From: JAGVPT01 sp035500675
GTDB lineage: Bacteria; Bacteroidota; Ignavibacteria; UBA10030; UBA8401
Assembly (NCBI GenBank): GCA_035500675.1
Contig: DATJXA010000152.1
Span: forward strand, 1-21,875
Direction of reading: 5' to 3'
DNA length: 21,875 nt
The notes under the pieces are model-generated. The model saw only the letters and a list, made by a program, of their open reading frames with translations, did not search any database and was not told the DNA's origin. The position numbers were made by a program, and so were the translations under genes. Positions 1 to 8,317 of the stretch are shown here, in pieces; positions within the stretch are counted from its first letter, which is position 1; each line of letters begins with the position of its first letter.

Positions 1-390
1 GCGCACGGCACACCGATGAAATTAGTGCGGGAGGGAGATCCATATTCCCATCAGATCCAAAAAACGTACGCGCTGGTCGTCGAAAAAGGAAATTTCGGAT
101 TGCCTCATCATTTGTGTTTCCAGAGCAAGGTTGGGCCACAACGTTGGCTCGAGCCCTCCTTGATACAAATGATCAGCGATCTCGCGAGGCAAAAGGTCTC
201 TCATCTGGTCGTTGTGCCTGTTGCGTTCGTGACAGACCATATCGAGACGCTTTCTGAGATCAACATTGAAGCTCGGGAACAAGCCCTTTCTCTCGGCGTG
301 AAATATTTTGGGATGATGCCTCCCCTCATCGACAACAAGAAATTCATTTCCTGCCTCGCAGATCTCGTCGAAAAACAACTTGAACCCTGA
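1..390 (+). CDS. hemH: Ferrochelatase, C-terminal part (5' end outside window)
   Basis: Inserts ferrous iron into a porphyrin in the last steps of heme synthesis. The reading frame is open from base 1, so the visible 129 residues are the C-terminal part of a protein that starts upstream; the first in-frame ATG at 16 is internal. Visible family motifs are the active-site AHGTP (the conserved His is the second visible residue) followed by GDPY, then CFQSKVGPQRWLEP, which matches the FQS-x-x-GP-x-x-WL-x-P signature. VVPVAFVTDHIETLSEI carries the second conserved catalytic residue, a Glu, at visible position 82. The stop lies only 4 bases before the preferred ATG of the protoporphyrinogen oxidase gene, so the two last enzymes of the pathway are cotranscribed. 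Family assignment is firm; nothing can be said about the N-terminus. Confidence 0.93.
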   Translation, partial: AHGTPMKLVREGDPYSHQIQKTYALVVEKGNFGLPHHLCFQSKVGPQRWLEPSLIQMISDLARQKVSHLVVVPVAFVTDHIETLSEINIEAREQALSLGVKYFGMMPPLIDNKKFISCLADLVEKQLEP

Positions 391-394
391 ACGC

Positions 395-1813
395 ATGGCC
401 GAACATCACACCGTTGTCGTCGTCGGGGGCGGAATCACGGGGCTCGCTACGGCCTGGTGGCTGTACAAAGCGGGCGTCGACGTCCTTGTGCTCGAGCACG
501 ATGCGGTCGCCGGCGGAACTATGAAAACCCTTCATCGCGACGGATGGCTGATCGAAACCGGGCCCAACAGCGCTCTCGAAACGACCCCGTTATTGCGACA
601 GCTTTCGTCCGACGTCGGAATCGAACCCGAGATCGTCTACGCCAACGAAACTGCGGATAAGCGATACATCCTGCGGAACGGCGCTCTTCATCCCCTCCCA
701 ATGACCCCTCGATTATTTTTGACGTCGCGCCTCTGGTCTCTCAAGGGGAAACTCCGCCTCCTCAAAGAACCTTTTGTCGGACGCGCGTCCAAAGAAGAGA
801 CCATCGCCGAATTCGTCTCTCGTCGGCTTGGAATGGAATTCCTCGACTATGCGATCAATCCTTTCGTCGCGGGAGTGTATGCAGGGAACCCCGGCCAACT
901 CAGCGTGCGAGCCGCCTTCCCGAAATTATACGCCCTCGAAGAAAAATACGGTGGACTGGTCAAAGGACAGATCCTTGGAGCGCGAGAAAGAAAGAAAAGA
1001 GCTGAAAAGGCAAAAGACAGGTCGCGGCTTTTTTCGTATCGCGACGGAATGCAAGCGCTCCCGCTCGCTATCGTCAAAGCGCTGGGGAACCGAGTGCGAA
1101 CGCAAGCCACAGTGGATCGGGTGATGTTTGCTCAGGAAAACGGGTCGGCAGCTCGTCGCATTTATTCGGTGACGGGAAACGCCGAGGGAAAAAATTTTGC
1201 CGTCGACGCCGACGCCGTAATTCTTGCGACTCCGTCGTACAGAGCAGCACCCATCATCGAACATTTCAGCGCTCCTCTTGCTAGTCTTCTCAAAAACATT
1301 TATTATCCTCCAGTAGCCGAAGTGTATCTCGGATTCTCAAGGAGCGATATCGGCCGCCCGCTCGATGGATTCGGATTTCTTGTTCCGGCAAAAGAGCAGC
1401 GCACAATACTTGGCACAATCTGGAGTTCGGTGATACTTCCTGGACGCGCTCCCGCCGACCGCGTCGCGTTGACGTCATTCGTCGGGGGCGCTCGACAGCC
1501 GGAACTTGTTAGCGGAGAAGATGCGCGGCTGATAGAACTCGTAACCCAAGAACTTCATTCGATCATGAACGTGAACGGAAAACCGCTTTTTGCCTTCGTC
1601 ACACGATGGGAGAAGGCAATTCCGCAATACCATCTCGGCCATCTTTCCATCATACAAAACATTGAGGAATTCGAGCAGACGCGCGGAGGGATCTTTCTCA
1701 GCGGGAATTACCGAGGAGGGATCGCAGTCGGTGATTGTATCATCAATTCGGAACGGACAGCTCAACGCGTGCAAGCATTTTTGATGAACAAAACGAGAGC
1801 AATTGCTGTTTGA
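395..1813 (+). CDS. hemY: Protoporphyrinogen/coproporphyrinogen oxidase, FAD-dependent (HemY type)
   Basis: FAD enzyme that oxidises protoporphyrinogen IX (or coproporphyrinogen III in some lineages) by six electrons, directly before or beside iron insertion. The 472-residue length is normal for the family. The N-terminus has the dinucleotide-binding VVVVGGGITGLATAWWL, then the Glu at the end of strand 2 (VLEHD) and GGTMKTL, followed by GWLIETGPNS, all typical of PPOX proteins. The middle has LSVRAAFPKLYALEEKYGGL, and the C-terminus has GGIFLSGNYRGGIAVGDCI, the second FAD contact. ATG 395 is chosen, 4 bases past the hemH stop. A TTG at 380 would overlap hemH by 11 bases, and neither start has a clear Shine-Dalgarno sequence, so translational coupling is likely. 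Which porphyrinogen is the true substrate cannot be read from sequence. Confidence 0.9.
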   Translation: MAEHHTVVVVGGGITGLATAWWLYKAGVDVLVLEHDAVAGGTMKTLHRDGWLIETGPNSALETTPLLRQLSSDVGIEPEIVYANETADKRYILRNGALHPLPMTPRLFLTSRLWSLKGKLRLLKEPFVGRASKEETIAEFVSRRLGMEFLDYAINPFVAGVYAGNPGQLSVRAAFPKLYALEEKYGGLVKGQILGARERKKRAEKAKDRSRLFSYRDGMQALPLAIVKALGNRVRTQATVDRVMFAQENGSAARRIYSVTGNAEGKNFAVDADAVILATPSYRAAPIIEHFSAPLASLLKNIYYPPVAEVYLGFSRSDIGRPLDGFGFLVPAKEQRTILGTIWSSVILPGRAPADRVALTSFVGGARQPELVSGEDARLIELVTQELHSIMNVNGKPLFAFVTRWEKAIPQYHLGHLSIIQNIEEFEQTRGGIFLSGNYRGGIAVGDCIINSERTAQRVQAFLMNKTRAIAV

Positions 1814-1817
1814 ATAT

Positions 1818-1824
1818 AAAGGAG
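1818..1824 (+). promoter_or_regulatory. Shine-Dalgarno AAAGGAG setting the start at 1831
   Basis: AAAGGAG sits 6 bases before ATG 1831. A second ATG at 1825 directly touches it and a longer in-frame extension runs back into hemY. The spacing makes 1831 the real start, which also gives a clean signal peptide. Confidence 0.75.
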
Positions 1825-1830
1825 ATGTGT

Positions 1831-2532
1831 ATGAAAGCTTTTATACTTGTCGCTGCTACGCTTTTGATCGCACTTCCCCTTTGGGCGCAGGATCCGCTTA
1901 ACGCGCCCGAAATGGAGCAAACGGTATCCGCCGACGACTTTTCCGATATCGTAAAGTCGGTATGGGACGTCATCAAAAAAGGTGCCGACGATTACAAAGA
2001 CGAGACGATCTCAAAAAGCGAATTCGAGACCGACGCCGAATTTCAGGCGCGCCTTCAACAGCGGCATGCCGACATTGCCGCGAAGATCCAGGCCTTTGCC
2101 GATTCAAAGAAACTGGCAGACCGCCGATTCGTAGTGCTCATGCTGGCCAAATTGATACGCTACAACGCCGACACGCAAACGTATACTATCAGCTCTCCTA
2201 CCGAGATCTCCGTTCCACCTTCAGCGGAAGAAATCACGACAGAATGTCCCTCCAATCAATATATCTCCATCGTAGAGACAATAAAGCGCGGATACAAGTT
2301 TGCCGATCTTGGCTTGACCGCGAAGCCGGAATACACATGGCACGTCGACGAGAAAACAGCGCGCGAGGCAAGAAACAAGGCGCCTTTTATTTTCTTTAAA
2401 GTATGGTTTCGGTTTGATATGTCGGAGGCGTTTACAGGAACCGGAGGCCGGTTGTCTATCGTACCGCTGAAGATCGTGTTGTTCAATAAGGCGGACAACA
2501 TGACGTATTGGAGCGACGACATCCTTAAATAG
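1831..2532 (+). CDS. Exported protein of unknown function
   Basis: Family not recognised. The 233-residue product begins with a clear Sec signal peptide (MKAFILVAATLLIALPLWAQ) with probable cleavage after LWA, so the mature protein should be periplasmic. The first mature part is acidic and helical, including a charged stretch with EFETDAEFQARLQQR. The second half is mixed, with aromatic-rich beta-like segments (FIFFKVWFRF, GGRLSIVPLKIVLF). There is one Cys in the mature part, no lipobox and no transmembrane helix after the signal. A strong Shine-Dalgarno precedes it 17 bases after the hemY stop, and its own stop lies 33 bases before the fumarase ATG, so it appears to be in the same transcript. 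That context does not reveal a role in heme or TCA metabolism. Confidence 0.75.
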   Translation: MKAFILVAATLLIALPLWAQDPLNAPEMEQTVSADDFSDIVKSVWDVIKKGADDYKDETISKSEFETDAEFQARLQQRHADIAAKIQAFADSKKLADRRFVVLMLAKLIRYNADTQTYTISSPTEISVPPSAEEITTECPSNQYISIVETIKRGYKFADLGLTAKPEYTWHVDEKTAREARNKAPFIFFKVWFRFDMSEAFTGTGGRLSIVPLKIVLFNKADNMTYWSDDILK

Positions 2533-2553
2533 ATGGCCGTGGATGCAGGAGCA

Positions 2554-2560
2554 GAAAGGA
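2554..2560 (+). promoter_or_regulatory. Shine-Dalgarno GAAAGGA setting the fumarase start at 2566
   Basis: GAAAGGA lies 5 bases before ATG 2566. An in-frame ATG at 2533, abutting the previous stop, has no such site and would add 11 residues that do not look like the family N-terminus. Confidence 0.65.
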
Positions 2561-2565
2561 ATATC

Positions 2566-4089
2566 ATGGAACGATTCAAAGAGAGCATTCTTACCCTTGT
2601 GACCGATACGTCGACGAACCTCCCCCCGGACATCCGGAAAGCGATCGTCCGCGCGTCGAAGACCGAAAAGCCCGGTACGCGTTCATCCCTCGCGCTTGAA
2701 ACGATCGCGACCAACATCGATATGGCATGCGACTTTACTGGCCCGATATGCCAGGACACGGGCATGCCCACATTCTATATTCATACTCCCGTAGGCGCAA
2801 ATCAGATCCGAATGAAAAAAGATATCCTGGATGCCGTCGTTGAAGCGACGAAGGCGGGCACGTTGCGCGAGAACTCGGTCGATTCTCTTACAGGAAAAAA
2901 CAGCGGGAACAACCTTGGACCTGGCACGCCGGTGTTCCATTGGGAGCAATGGGAAAATGAAAACGAGATCGAAGTTAAGCTGATCCTCAAGGGGGGCGGC
3001 TGCGAAAACAAAAATATCCAGTACTCACTCCCCGCAACCCTCGACCATCTCGGAAAAGCCGGTAGGAACCTCGACGGCATACGGAAATGTATCCTCCACG
3101 CGGTGTGGCAGGCTCAGGGACACGGTTGCTCGATCGGGGCACTCGGCGTTTCCGTCGGAGGAGATCGGACGAGCGGGTACGAGCAGGCAAAACAGCAACT
3201 CTTCCGGACGCTCGACGATGTAAACCCCGACCCAACCCTCGCCAAGCTTGAGGACGAGATCATGGAGAGCGCCAACACGTTGAATATCGGCACGATGGGA
3301 TTCGGGGGAAACACGACGCTCATTGGATGCAAGATCGGAGTTCAAAACCGCCTCCCGGCGAGTTTCTTCGTCTCGGTGGCCTACGACTGCTGGGCATACA
3401 GACGTCAAGGAGTGATTCTCGACGCAAAGACCGGCGCGATTAAGCGATGGCTCTATAAAGATGACTCCCCCGTCATCCGGATGGCTCTGAACGAAGGGAT
3501 CACTCTTTCCGGAAAAGAAATTCACCTGAGCACACCGATCGATGAAAAGAAGATCCGCTCCCTCAAGGTAGGCGATGTTGTTCTCGTGAGCGGCAGAATG
3601 TTTACGGGACGCGACGCGATCCATGCGTATTTGATGAATCACGACGCACCCGTTGACCTGCGCGGTCAGGTGCTTTATCATTGCGGCCCCGTCGCCCTTA
3701 AAGAAAACGGCAAGTGGGTCATCAAGGCCGCGGGCCCCACCACGAGTTCGCGCGAAGAGCCATACCAGGCTGAAATCATCAAAAAATTCGGCCTCCGTGC
3801 GGTGGTTGGTAAAGGTGGAATGGGCGCAAAGACGCTCGCCGCTCTCAAGGAAAACGGGGCTGTGTACCTCAATGCGATCGGCGGAGCCGCTCAGTACTAT
3901 GCGCGATGCATCGAAGAAGTCGATGGGGTCGATTTACTCGATTTGGGGATTCCGGAGGCGATGTGGCATCTTCGCGTCAAAAATTTTCCTGCTATCGTAA
4001 CGATGGATGCGAACGGCAACAGCCTTCATGCCGAAATCGAGGCATCGTCCGCTAAAGAGCTTGCCAAGCTCGCCGAGGTCACTGCATAA
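2566..4089 (+). CDS. fumA: Fumarate hydratase, class I (iron-sulfur)
   Basis: Interconverts fumarate and malate in the TCA cycle using an oxygen-sensitive [4Fe-4S] cluster. The 507-residue chain fuses the alpha-type domain (about 1-290) and the beta-type domain (about 315-500). Candidate cluster ligands are Cys62 (PICQDTG), Cys188 (HGCSIG) and Cys275 (VAYDCWAYRRQGV), in the expected order. GGGCENKN near 143-150 matches the family GGG-x-EN motif. The C-terminal domain shows LSTPIDEKKIRSLKVGDVV, LYHCGPVA, IKAAGPTTSSREEPY, VGKGGMG and NAIGGAAQYYA, all characteristic of the beta domain. The ligand assignment is by motif position from general family knowledge. The region at Cys188 lacks the Pro-Pro that follows the Cys in many relatives, which may mark a subgroup. 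It is followed by a 176-base gap and a separate promoter candidate before citrate synthase. Confidence 0.92.
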   Translation: MERFKESILTLVTDTSTNLPPDIRKAIVRASKTEKPGTRSSLALETIATNIDMACDFTGPICQDTGMPTFYIHTPVGANQIRMKKDILDAVVEATKAGTLRENSVDSLTGKNSGNNLGPGTPVFHWEQWENENEIEVKLILKGGGCENKNIQYSLPATLDHLGKAGRNLDGIRKCILHAVWQAQGHGCSIGALGVSVGGDRTSGYEQAKQQLFRTLDDVNPDPTLAKLEDEIMESANTLNIGTMGFGGNTTLIGCKIGVQNRLPASFFVSVAYDCWAYRRQGVILDAKTGAIKRWLYKDDSPVIRMALNEGITLSGKEIHLSTPIDEKKIRSLKVGDVVLVSGRMFTGRDAIHAYLMNHDAPVDLRGQVLYHCGPVALKENGKWVIKAAGPTTSSREEPYQAEIIKKFGLRAVVGKGGMGAKTLAALKENGAVYLNAIGGAAQYYARCIEEVDGVDLLDLGIPEAMWHLRVKNFPAIVTMDANGNSLHAEIEASSAKELAKLAEVTA

Positions 4090-4179
4090 CAAAGATTTCG
4101 GTCCCATGCAATTTGTAACAACGTCTTGCGGGAAAACCCTCGCCGTTATCCTTCCCCGAAGAAAAACTCCGTCAGACTA

Positions 4180-4208
4180 TTGAAGTTCCGCTTTTTCGTG
4201 CGTATTTT
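4180..4208 (+). promoter_or_regulatory. Candidate sigma70-like promoter before citrate synthase
   Basis: TTGAAG at 4180-4185 and TATTTT at 4203-4208 are separated by 17 bases, each matching the consensus hexamer at four positions. It would leave a leader of about 50 bases. The remaining 4090-4180 stretch between fumarase and this site contains no gene and no convincing terminator. Confidence 0.35.
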
Positions 4209-4265
4209 CGATTTGCAGAGTACTGTAACAAATATCCCACGCAGAGATCCTCCAGGAGAATTATC

Positions 4266-5555
4266 ATGTCGAAAGAGACACTGACTATCACCGACAATCG
4301 AACGGGAAAAATTTATGAATTACCGATCGTTCATGATACCATTCATGCAACAGACCTTCGTCAAATCAAGGTGAAGGACGATGACTTCGGTATGATGACC
4401 TACGACCCCGCATTCATGAATACCGCGTTATGCAAAAGCACCATCACATTCATTGACGGCGACAAAGGCATCCTCCGTTACCGCGGTTATCCGATCGAAC
4501 AACTTGCTGAAAACTGCACTTATTTGGAGGTTGCGTATCTCATCTTGAACGGCGAGCTGCCGACCCGCGAACAACTCGATGAGTGGATCAATGAAATCAA
4601 GCTCCATACGTTCATCCACGAGAACGTGAAGCTTCTAATGGAAGGGTTCCGTTACGACGCTCATCCGATGGGAATGTTCGTCAGCACCGTCGCGGCGCTC
4701 TCGACGTTTTATCCCGAAGCGGGCAACATTTACGACGTGGAGGTCCGCAGAAAACAGGTCCTCCGCCTTATCGGGAAAGTGCCGACCGTTGCGTCATTCG
4801 CATTCAGGCACAGCAAGGGGATGCCCTATGTGTATCCTGACAACGACCTTACATTTACGGGAAATTTTCTGAACATGATGTTCCGGATCGGGACGGTGAA
4901 ATACACTCCGCATCCCGTTCTCGAGAGAGCGATCGAGATTCTTTTTATTCTTCATGCCGATCACGAATTGAACTGCAGCACGACGGCGATGCGCAACGTC
5001 GGCAGTTCGCACGTCGACCCGTTTTCAGCGACCGCAGCCGCGGCTGCCGCCCTCTACGGACCCCTTCACGGAGGAGCCAACGAAGCGGTCCTTCGCATGC
5101 TCGACCAAATCGGCACGATTGCCAAAGTGCCCGATTTTATCAAGTCGGTGAAGGGAGGCGAGGGAAAACTGATGGGCTTCGGACATCGGGTCTATAAGAA
5201 TTACGACCCGCGCGCGAGGGTGATCAAAAAATTGGCCGATGAGGTCTTCGAGGTGACCGGCCGGAACCCAAAGCTCGACATCGCGCTGGAACTCGAACGC
5301 ATCGCGCTCCAGGATGAGTACTTCGTGAAACGGAAACTTTATCCCAACGTCGACTTTTACTCCGGTTTGATCTACCAGGCGATGGGATTCCCTGTCGAGA
5401 TGTTCCCGGTCCTTTTTGCGATCCCTCGTACATCAGGATGGATCACTCACTGGCTGGAAATGCTGCAGGATCCGGAACAAAAGATCGCCCGGCCGCGACA
5501 AATATATCTTGGGCACGATAAGCGTGATTTTATCCCAATCCAAAGCAGAAAATAA
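4266..5555 (+). CDS. gltA: Citrate synthase
   Basis: Condenses oxaloacetate and acetyl-CoA to citrate, the entry step of the TCA cycle. The 429-residue length and sequence fit the hexameric bacterial type II class. The catalytic triad is visible: His268 in GPLHGGANEAV, His307 in GFGHRVYKNYDPRA and Asp363 in YPNVDFYSG. His233 in HADHELNCSTT is a further oxaloacetate contact. The N-terminal region with DGDKGILRYRGYPIEQL is also typical. AGGAG at 4254-4258 stands 7 bases before the ATG. The next gene, an alpha/beta hydrolase, starts 3 bases after the stop, so the two are probably translated together. Fumarase lies upstream on the same strand, giving a small TCA pair, although a separate promoter probably drives this gene. 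Confidence 0.96.
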   Translation: MSKETLTITDNRTGKIYELPIVHDTIHATDLRQIKVKDDDFGMMTYDPAFMNTALCKSTITFIDGDKGILRYRGYPIEQLAENCTYLEVAYLILNGELPTREQLDEWINEIKLHTFIHENVKLLMEGFRYDAHPMGMFVSTVAALSTFYPEAGNIYDVEVRRKQVLRLIGKVPTVASFAFRHSKGMPYVYPDNDLTFTGNFLNMMFRIGTVKYTPHPVLERAIEILFILHADHELNCSTTAMRNVGSSHVDPFSATAAAAAALYGPLHGGANEAVLRMLDQIGTIAKVPDFIKSVKGGEGKLMGFGHRVYKNYDPRARVIKKLADEVFEVTGRNPKLDIALELERIALQDEYFVKRKLYPNVDFYSGLIYQAMGFPVEMFPVLFAIPRTSGWITHWLEMLQDPEQKIARPRQIYLGHDKRDFIPIQSRK

Positions 5556-5558
5556 ACA

Positions 5559-6365
5559 GTGAAAGCTTCCGTCAACAACGCGCTCATCCATTACGTTGAT
5601 ATTGGCATTTCTACGGGCGTGCCGGTTGTCTTTGTCCATGGTTTTCCGTTCAGCCACAAGATGTGGACATTCCCCGGCGGTCAGACCGAAGCGCTTGCCG
5701 CGACTCATCGGGTGATTGCGTACGATGTTCGCGGACACGGCGAGAGCGAAGTGGGGGACGGACAGTATACGATCGAACTTTTCGTCGACGATCTCATCGG
5801 TCTTCTGGATCATCTCAGCATCGCAAAGGCGGTGCTCGTGGGACTTTCCATGGGCGGGTACATCGTTCTGCGCGCCATCGAAAGGAACCCGGACCGTGTG
5901 CGAGGGCTCGTCCTGTGCGACACGAAGAGCGATGCCGACTCCAACGAAGCGAAAATAAAAAGAGCGGCATCGATCAAAGGCATTAAGGCGAACGGCCCGA
6001 GAGTGTTTGCCGAAAATTTCGTTGCCGGAGTTTTTACGCCCGAGAGTTTCACGTCGCGACCGGAAGCGGTCAAAGCGATCCAAAGCACCATCGAACGGAC
6101 TGCTCCTCTCTCTCTCTGCGGGGCAACACTCGCCCTCGCAGCAAGGACGGACACGACCCATGTGCTTTCCGGTATTGGAGTTCCGACGTTGATCATGGTC
6201 GGCGAGCGCGATCTTTTGACTCCTCCGGCTGTTTCAGAAGCGATGAAAGAAAAGATCCCAAATTCCGAGCTTCATGTTTTGCCGAATGCCGCCCACATGA
6301 GCAACATCGAGAACGCGCCTGAGTTTAATAGACACCTGTTGGAATTTTTGCAGAAAGTTGCATAG
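5559..6365 (+). CDS. Alpha/beta-fold hydrolase
   Basis: Serine hydrolase of the alpha/beta superfamily, 268 residues, cytoplasmic. The nucleophile elbow is GLSMGG with Ser97, the acid is probably Asp218 in VGERDLLTP, and the base is His246 in LPNAAHMSNIENAPEFN. HGFPF at 27-31 supplies the oxyanion loop. The overall pattern is like 3-oxoadipate enol-lactonase and related esterases, but such genes are often over-named and no aromatic-degradation gene is nearby, so the substrate is left open. The start is GTG at 5559, 3 bases after the citrate synthase stop and without a good Shine-Dalgarno. The next Met is well inside the conserved fold, so GTG with translational coupling is the best choice. 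Confidence 0.85.
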   Translation: MKASVNNALIHYVDIGISTGVPVVFVHGFPFSHKMWTFPGGQTEALAATHRVIAYDVRGHGESEVGDGQYTIELFVDDLIGLLDHLSIAKAVLVGLSMGGYIVLRAIERNPDRVRGLVLCDTKSDADSNEAKIKRAASIKGIKANGPRVFAENFVAGVFTPESFTSRPEAVKAIQSTIERTAPLSLCGATLALAARTDTTHVLSGIGVPTLIMVGERDLLTPPAVSEAMKEKIPNSELHVLPNAAHMSNIENAPEFNRHLLEFLQKVA

Positions 6366-6459
6366 AGGAGCGAGGAAAAAGGAGTACGGAAAAATGTTTT
6401 CGACCGTCAAGTAGAATCTCCGTTTTCCCCTTTCTGCTTTCTCCTTTCTCTTATCACAC

Positions 6460-7158
6460 GTGATCCCATCTTTGCCAAACCCATCCCGGAAACCCCTCCA
6501 ATCGCGCATCGTTGCCTGTCATCTCTGTCCGCGGCTTGTTGCATGGAGAGAGACTGTGGCGAAACAGAAAGTTAAACGCTTCGCCGGCCAGGAATATTGG
6601 GGAAAACCGTTGCCGAGTTTTGGGGACAGTAAGGCGCGCGTCCTTATCGTCGGACTCGCGCCTGCAGCCCACGGCGGAAATCGGACCGGACGTGTCTTTA
6701 CCGGAGATGAGAGTGGGAATTGGCTCTTCCGTGCGTTATTCAAAAATGGCTTTGCAAACCAACCGCATTCAACTGACCGCCGCGATGGGCTCAAACTTAT
6801 CGGATGTTATATCACGGCTGTCTGCCATTGCGCCCCGCCTCAAAATAAACTGCTGCTGAGCGAAATAAAAAATTGCAGGCCGTTCATGCTCGAAGAGCTG
6901 CAACTTCTGAAGAAGCTTCGGGTGATCGTCGGTTTGGGTAAGACGGGGTTCGATGCGGCCTTCGACTGCGTCCGGGAGCTAGGATGGACGGAGATGAGAT
7001 CTCGGCCTAAATTCGGACACGGTGTTTCCTGGCGATTGAATGAGGAGTTAACACTGATTGGCAGTTATCATCCAAGTCAACAGAACACTTTTACGGGGAA
7101 ACTGACCGAAAAGATGCTGAATGACGTATTCCGGAAGGCAAGAAGACTGAGTGCATAA
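6460..7158 (+). CDS. udgB: Type-5 uracil-DNA glycosylase (UdgB family)
   Basis: Removes uracil and other deaminated bases from DNA in base-excision repair. The 232-residue protein has the paired cysteines CHLCPRLVAWRE (Cys20, Cys23), with later cysteines near 122-124 and Cys139 able to complete a [4Fe-4S] site. It also has the active-site motif VGLAPAAHGGNRTGRVFTGDESG and the C-terminal GSYHPSQQNTFTGKL motif. GLAPAAHGGNRTGR rather than GEAPG separates family 5 from family 4. The start is uncertain: GTG at 6460 gives an N-terminus of expected length, but it is preceded by a pyrimidine-rich stretch with no Shine-Dalgarno, and TTG 6472 is an alternative. A 94-base gap separates it from the hydrolase, and a strong hairpin follows the stop. 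Confidence 0.9.
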   Translation: MIPSLPNPSRKPLQSRIVACHLCPRLVAWRETVAKQKVKRFAGQEYWGKPLPSFGDSKARVLIVGLAPAAHGGNRTGRVFTGDESGNWLFRALFKNGFANQPHSTDRRDGLKLIGCYITAVCHCAPPQNKLLLSEIKNCRPFMLEELQLLKKLRVIVGLGKTGFDAAFDCVRELGWTEMRSRPKFGHGVSWRLNEELTLIGSYHPSQQNTFTGKLTEKMLNDVFRKARRLSA

Positions 7159-7199
7159 CACAAGAGAACGGTTCACTTAAATGAACCGTTCTCTGTGTG
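7159..7199 (+). terminator. Strong hairpin after udgB, probable transcription end
   Basis: AGAGAACGGTTCA at 7163-7175 pairs perfectly with TGAACCGTTCTCT at 7182-7194 around a 6-base loop. CACA/TGTG extends the stem beyond one bulged base. It begins directly after the udgB stop. There is no T-run after the stem, so it is not a standard intrinsic terminator and may act as a 3' stabiliser or a U-less terminator. Confidence 0.6.
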
Positions 7200-7212
7200 C
7201 CACCATACCGGT

Positions 7213-7241
7213 TTGAACTTCTCCCTATCTTCTCTTATATT
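7213..7241 (+). promoter_or_regulatory. Candidate sigma70-like promoter of hemB
   Basis: TTGAAC (7213-7218) and TATATT (7236-7241) are separated by exactly 17 bases, between the udgB hairpin and hemB, leaving a leader of roughly 40 bases. The -10 element matches the consensus at five of six positions. Its location directly after a hairpin supports a new transcription unit. Confidence 0.5.
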
Positions 7242-7287
7242 TTAGCACGATCTGTGCAAGAATGGATCGCTTTGAGTAAGAAAACGT

Positions 7288-8307
7288 ATGACGACATTCA
7301 GCGAAAAAATAGGGCTCGACGCCTCAAAAGGCGTTGAGGCGGAGCCGTTTAAGCGGCTTAGACGATTGCGGATGACAGAAGCTTTCCGTTCGATGGTGCG
7401 GGAGACCGAGCTGTCGCGAAACGATTTCATCTATCCCCTTTTCGTCGTTCCCGGGAAAAAAGTCCGGAACGAAATCCGCTCGATGCCCGGCGTGTTCCAA
7501 CTTTCGATCGACGAGACGGTGAAAGAATGTGCGGAGGTCAAATCGCTTGGCATCCCCGCCGTCATCCTCTTCGGCGTTCCCGAATCGAAGGACGAGGTAG
7601 GGAGCGGCGCGTACGATGACGAAGGGATCATTCAAATGGCGATCCGTGCGATCAAGAAAGAAGTGCCGGAGCTTGTCGTCGTCACGGACGTCTGTTTATG
7701 CGAATACACGTCAACCGGTCACTGCGGCATCGTCAGGAACGGCGAGATCGTGAACGATGAATCGATCGAACTTCTTGCGAAGGAGGCGCTTACTCATGCG
7801 CAAGCCGGCGCCGACCTTATCGCACCTTCCGACATGTTCGACGGCCGCGTGCGAGCGATCCGTCGCATTCTCGACGAAAATAATTTTCACAACGTTCCCA
7901 TCATGTCGTATGCGGCCAAGTATGCGTCGGGTTTTTATGGACCGTTTCGCGATGCCGCCGAGAGCACTCCGAAATTTGGCGACCGCCGCTCTCATCAAAT
8001 GGACCCGGCCAATTCCGACGAGGCCCTCCGCGAGGTCGAGCAGGATATTCTCGAAGGGGCGGATATCGTCATGGTGAAACCCGCTCTTCCCTATCTCGAT
8101 ATCGTAAGGCGCGTGAAAGACGCCTTCGCAATGCCGACAGCCGCCTACAATGTGAGCGGCGAATACTCGATGATCAAAGCCGCCGGCAGAAACGGTTGGA
8201 TCGACGAGCAACGCGTAATGATGGAAACCCTCACGAGCATCAAACGCGCAGGGGCCGATATAATTCTTACCTATTTCGCGAAGGATGCCGCAAAACTCCT
8301 TCGGTGA
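7288..8307 (+). CDS. hemB: Porphobilinogen synthase (delta-aminolevulinic acid dehydratase)
   Basis: Joins two 5-aminolevulinate molecules into porphobilinogen, the first shared step of tetrapyrrole synthesis. Length (339) is standard. The Schiff-base lysines are Lys211 in SYAAKYASGFYGPFRDAA and Lys264 in IVMVKPALPYLDI. The zinc-type cysteine site is intact at Cys136, Cys138 and Cys146 (DVCLCEYTSTGHCG), which argues for a zinc enzyme rather than the magnesium-only type. RRSHQMDPAN and GEYSMIKAA are also conserved. ATG 7288 follows a leader with only a weak Shine-Dalgarno. The next gene starts 10 bases after the stop, so hemB and the epimerase-like gene are probably one transcript. Confidence 0.96.
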   Translation: MTTFSEKIGLDASKGVEAEPFKRLRRLRMTEAFRSMVRETELSRNDFIYPLFVVPGKKVRNEIRSMPGVFQLSIDETVKECAEVKSLGIPAVILFGVPESKDEVGSGAYDDEGIIQMAIRAIKKEVPELVVVTDVCLCEYTSTGHCGIVRNGEIVNDESIELLAKEALTHAQAGADLIAPSDMFDGRVRAIRRILDENNFHNVPIMSYAAKYASGFYGPFRDAAESTPKFGDRRSHQMDPANSDEALREVEQDILEGADIVMVKPALPYLDIVRRVKDAFAMPTAAYNVSGEYSMIKAAGRNGWIDEQRVMMETLTSIKRAGADIILTYFAKDAAKLLR

Positions 8308-8317
8308 TCCACTTCGC

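Noticed and set aside
2533..2565. Upstream ATG for fumarase at 2533
   Set aside because: No Shine-Dalgarno at proper spacing; ATG 2566 has one and matches the family N-terminus.
4120..4170. Possible terminator after fumarase (GCGGG/CCCTCGC, CTTC/GAAG)
   Set aside because: Stems are short and interrupted, with no T-tract in the sense direction.
5433..6161. 242-codon open frame on the - strand
   Set aside because: Lies opposite the end of citrate synthase and the alpha/beta hydrolase, whose catalytic residues are intact; no family features in the antisense product.
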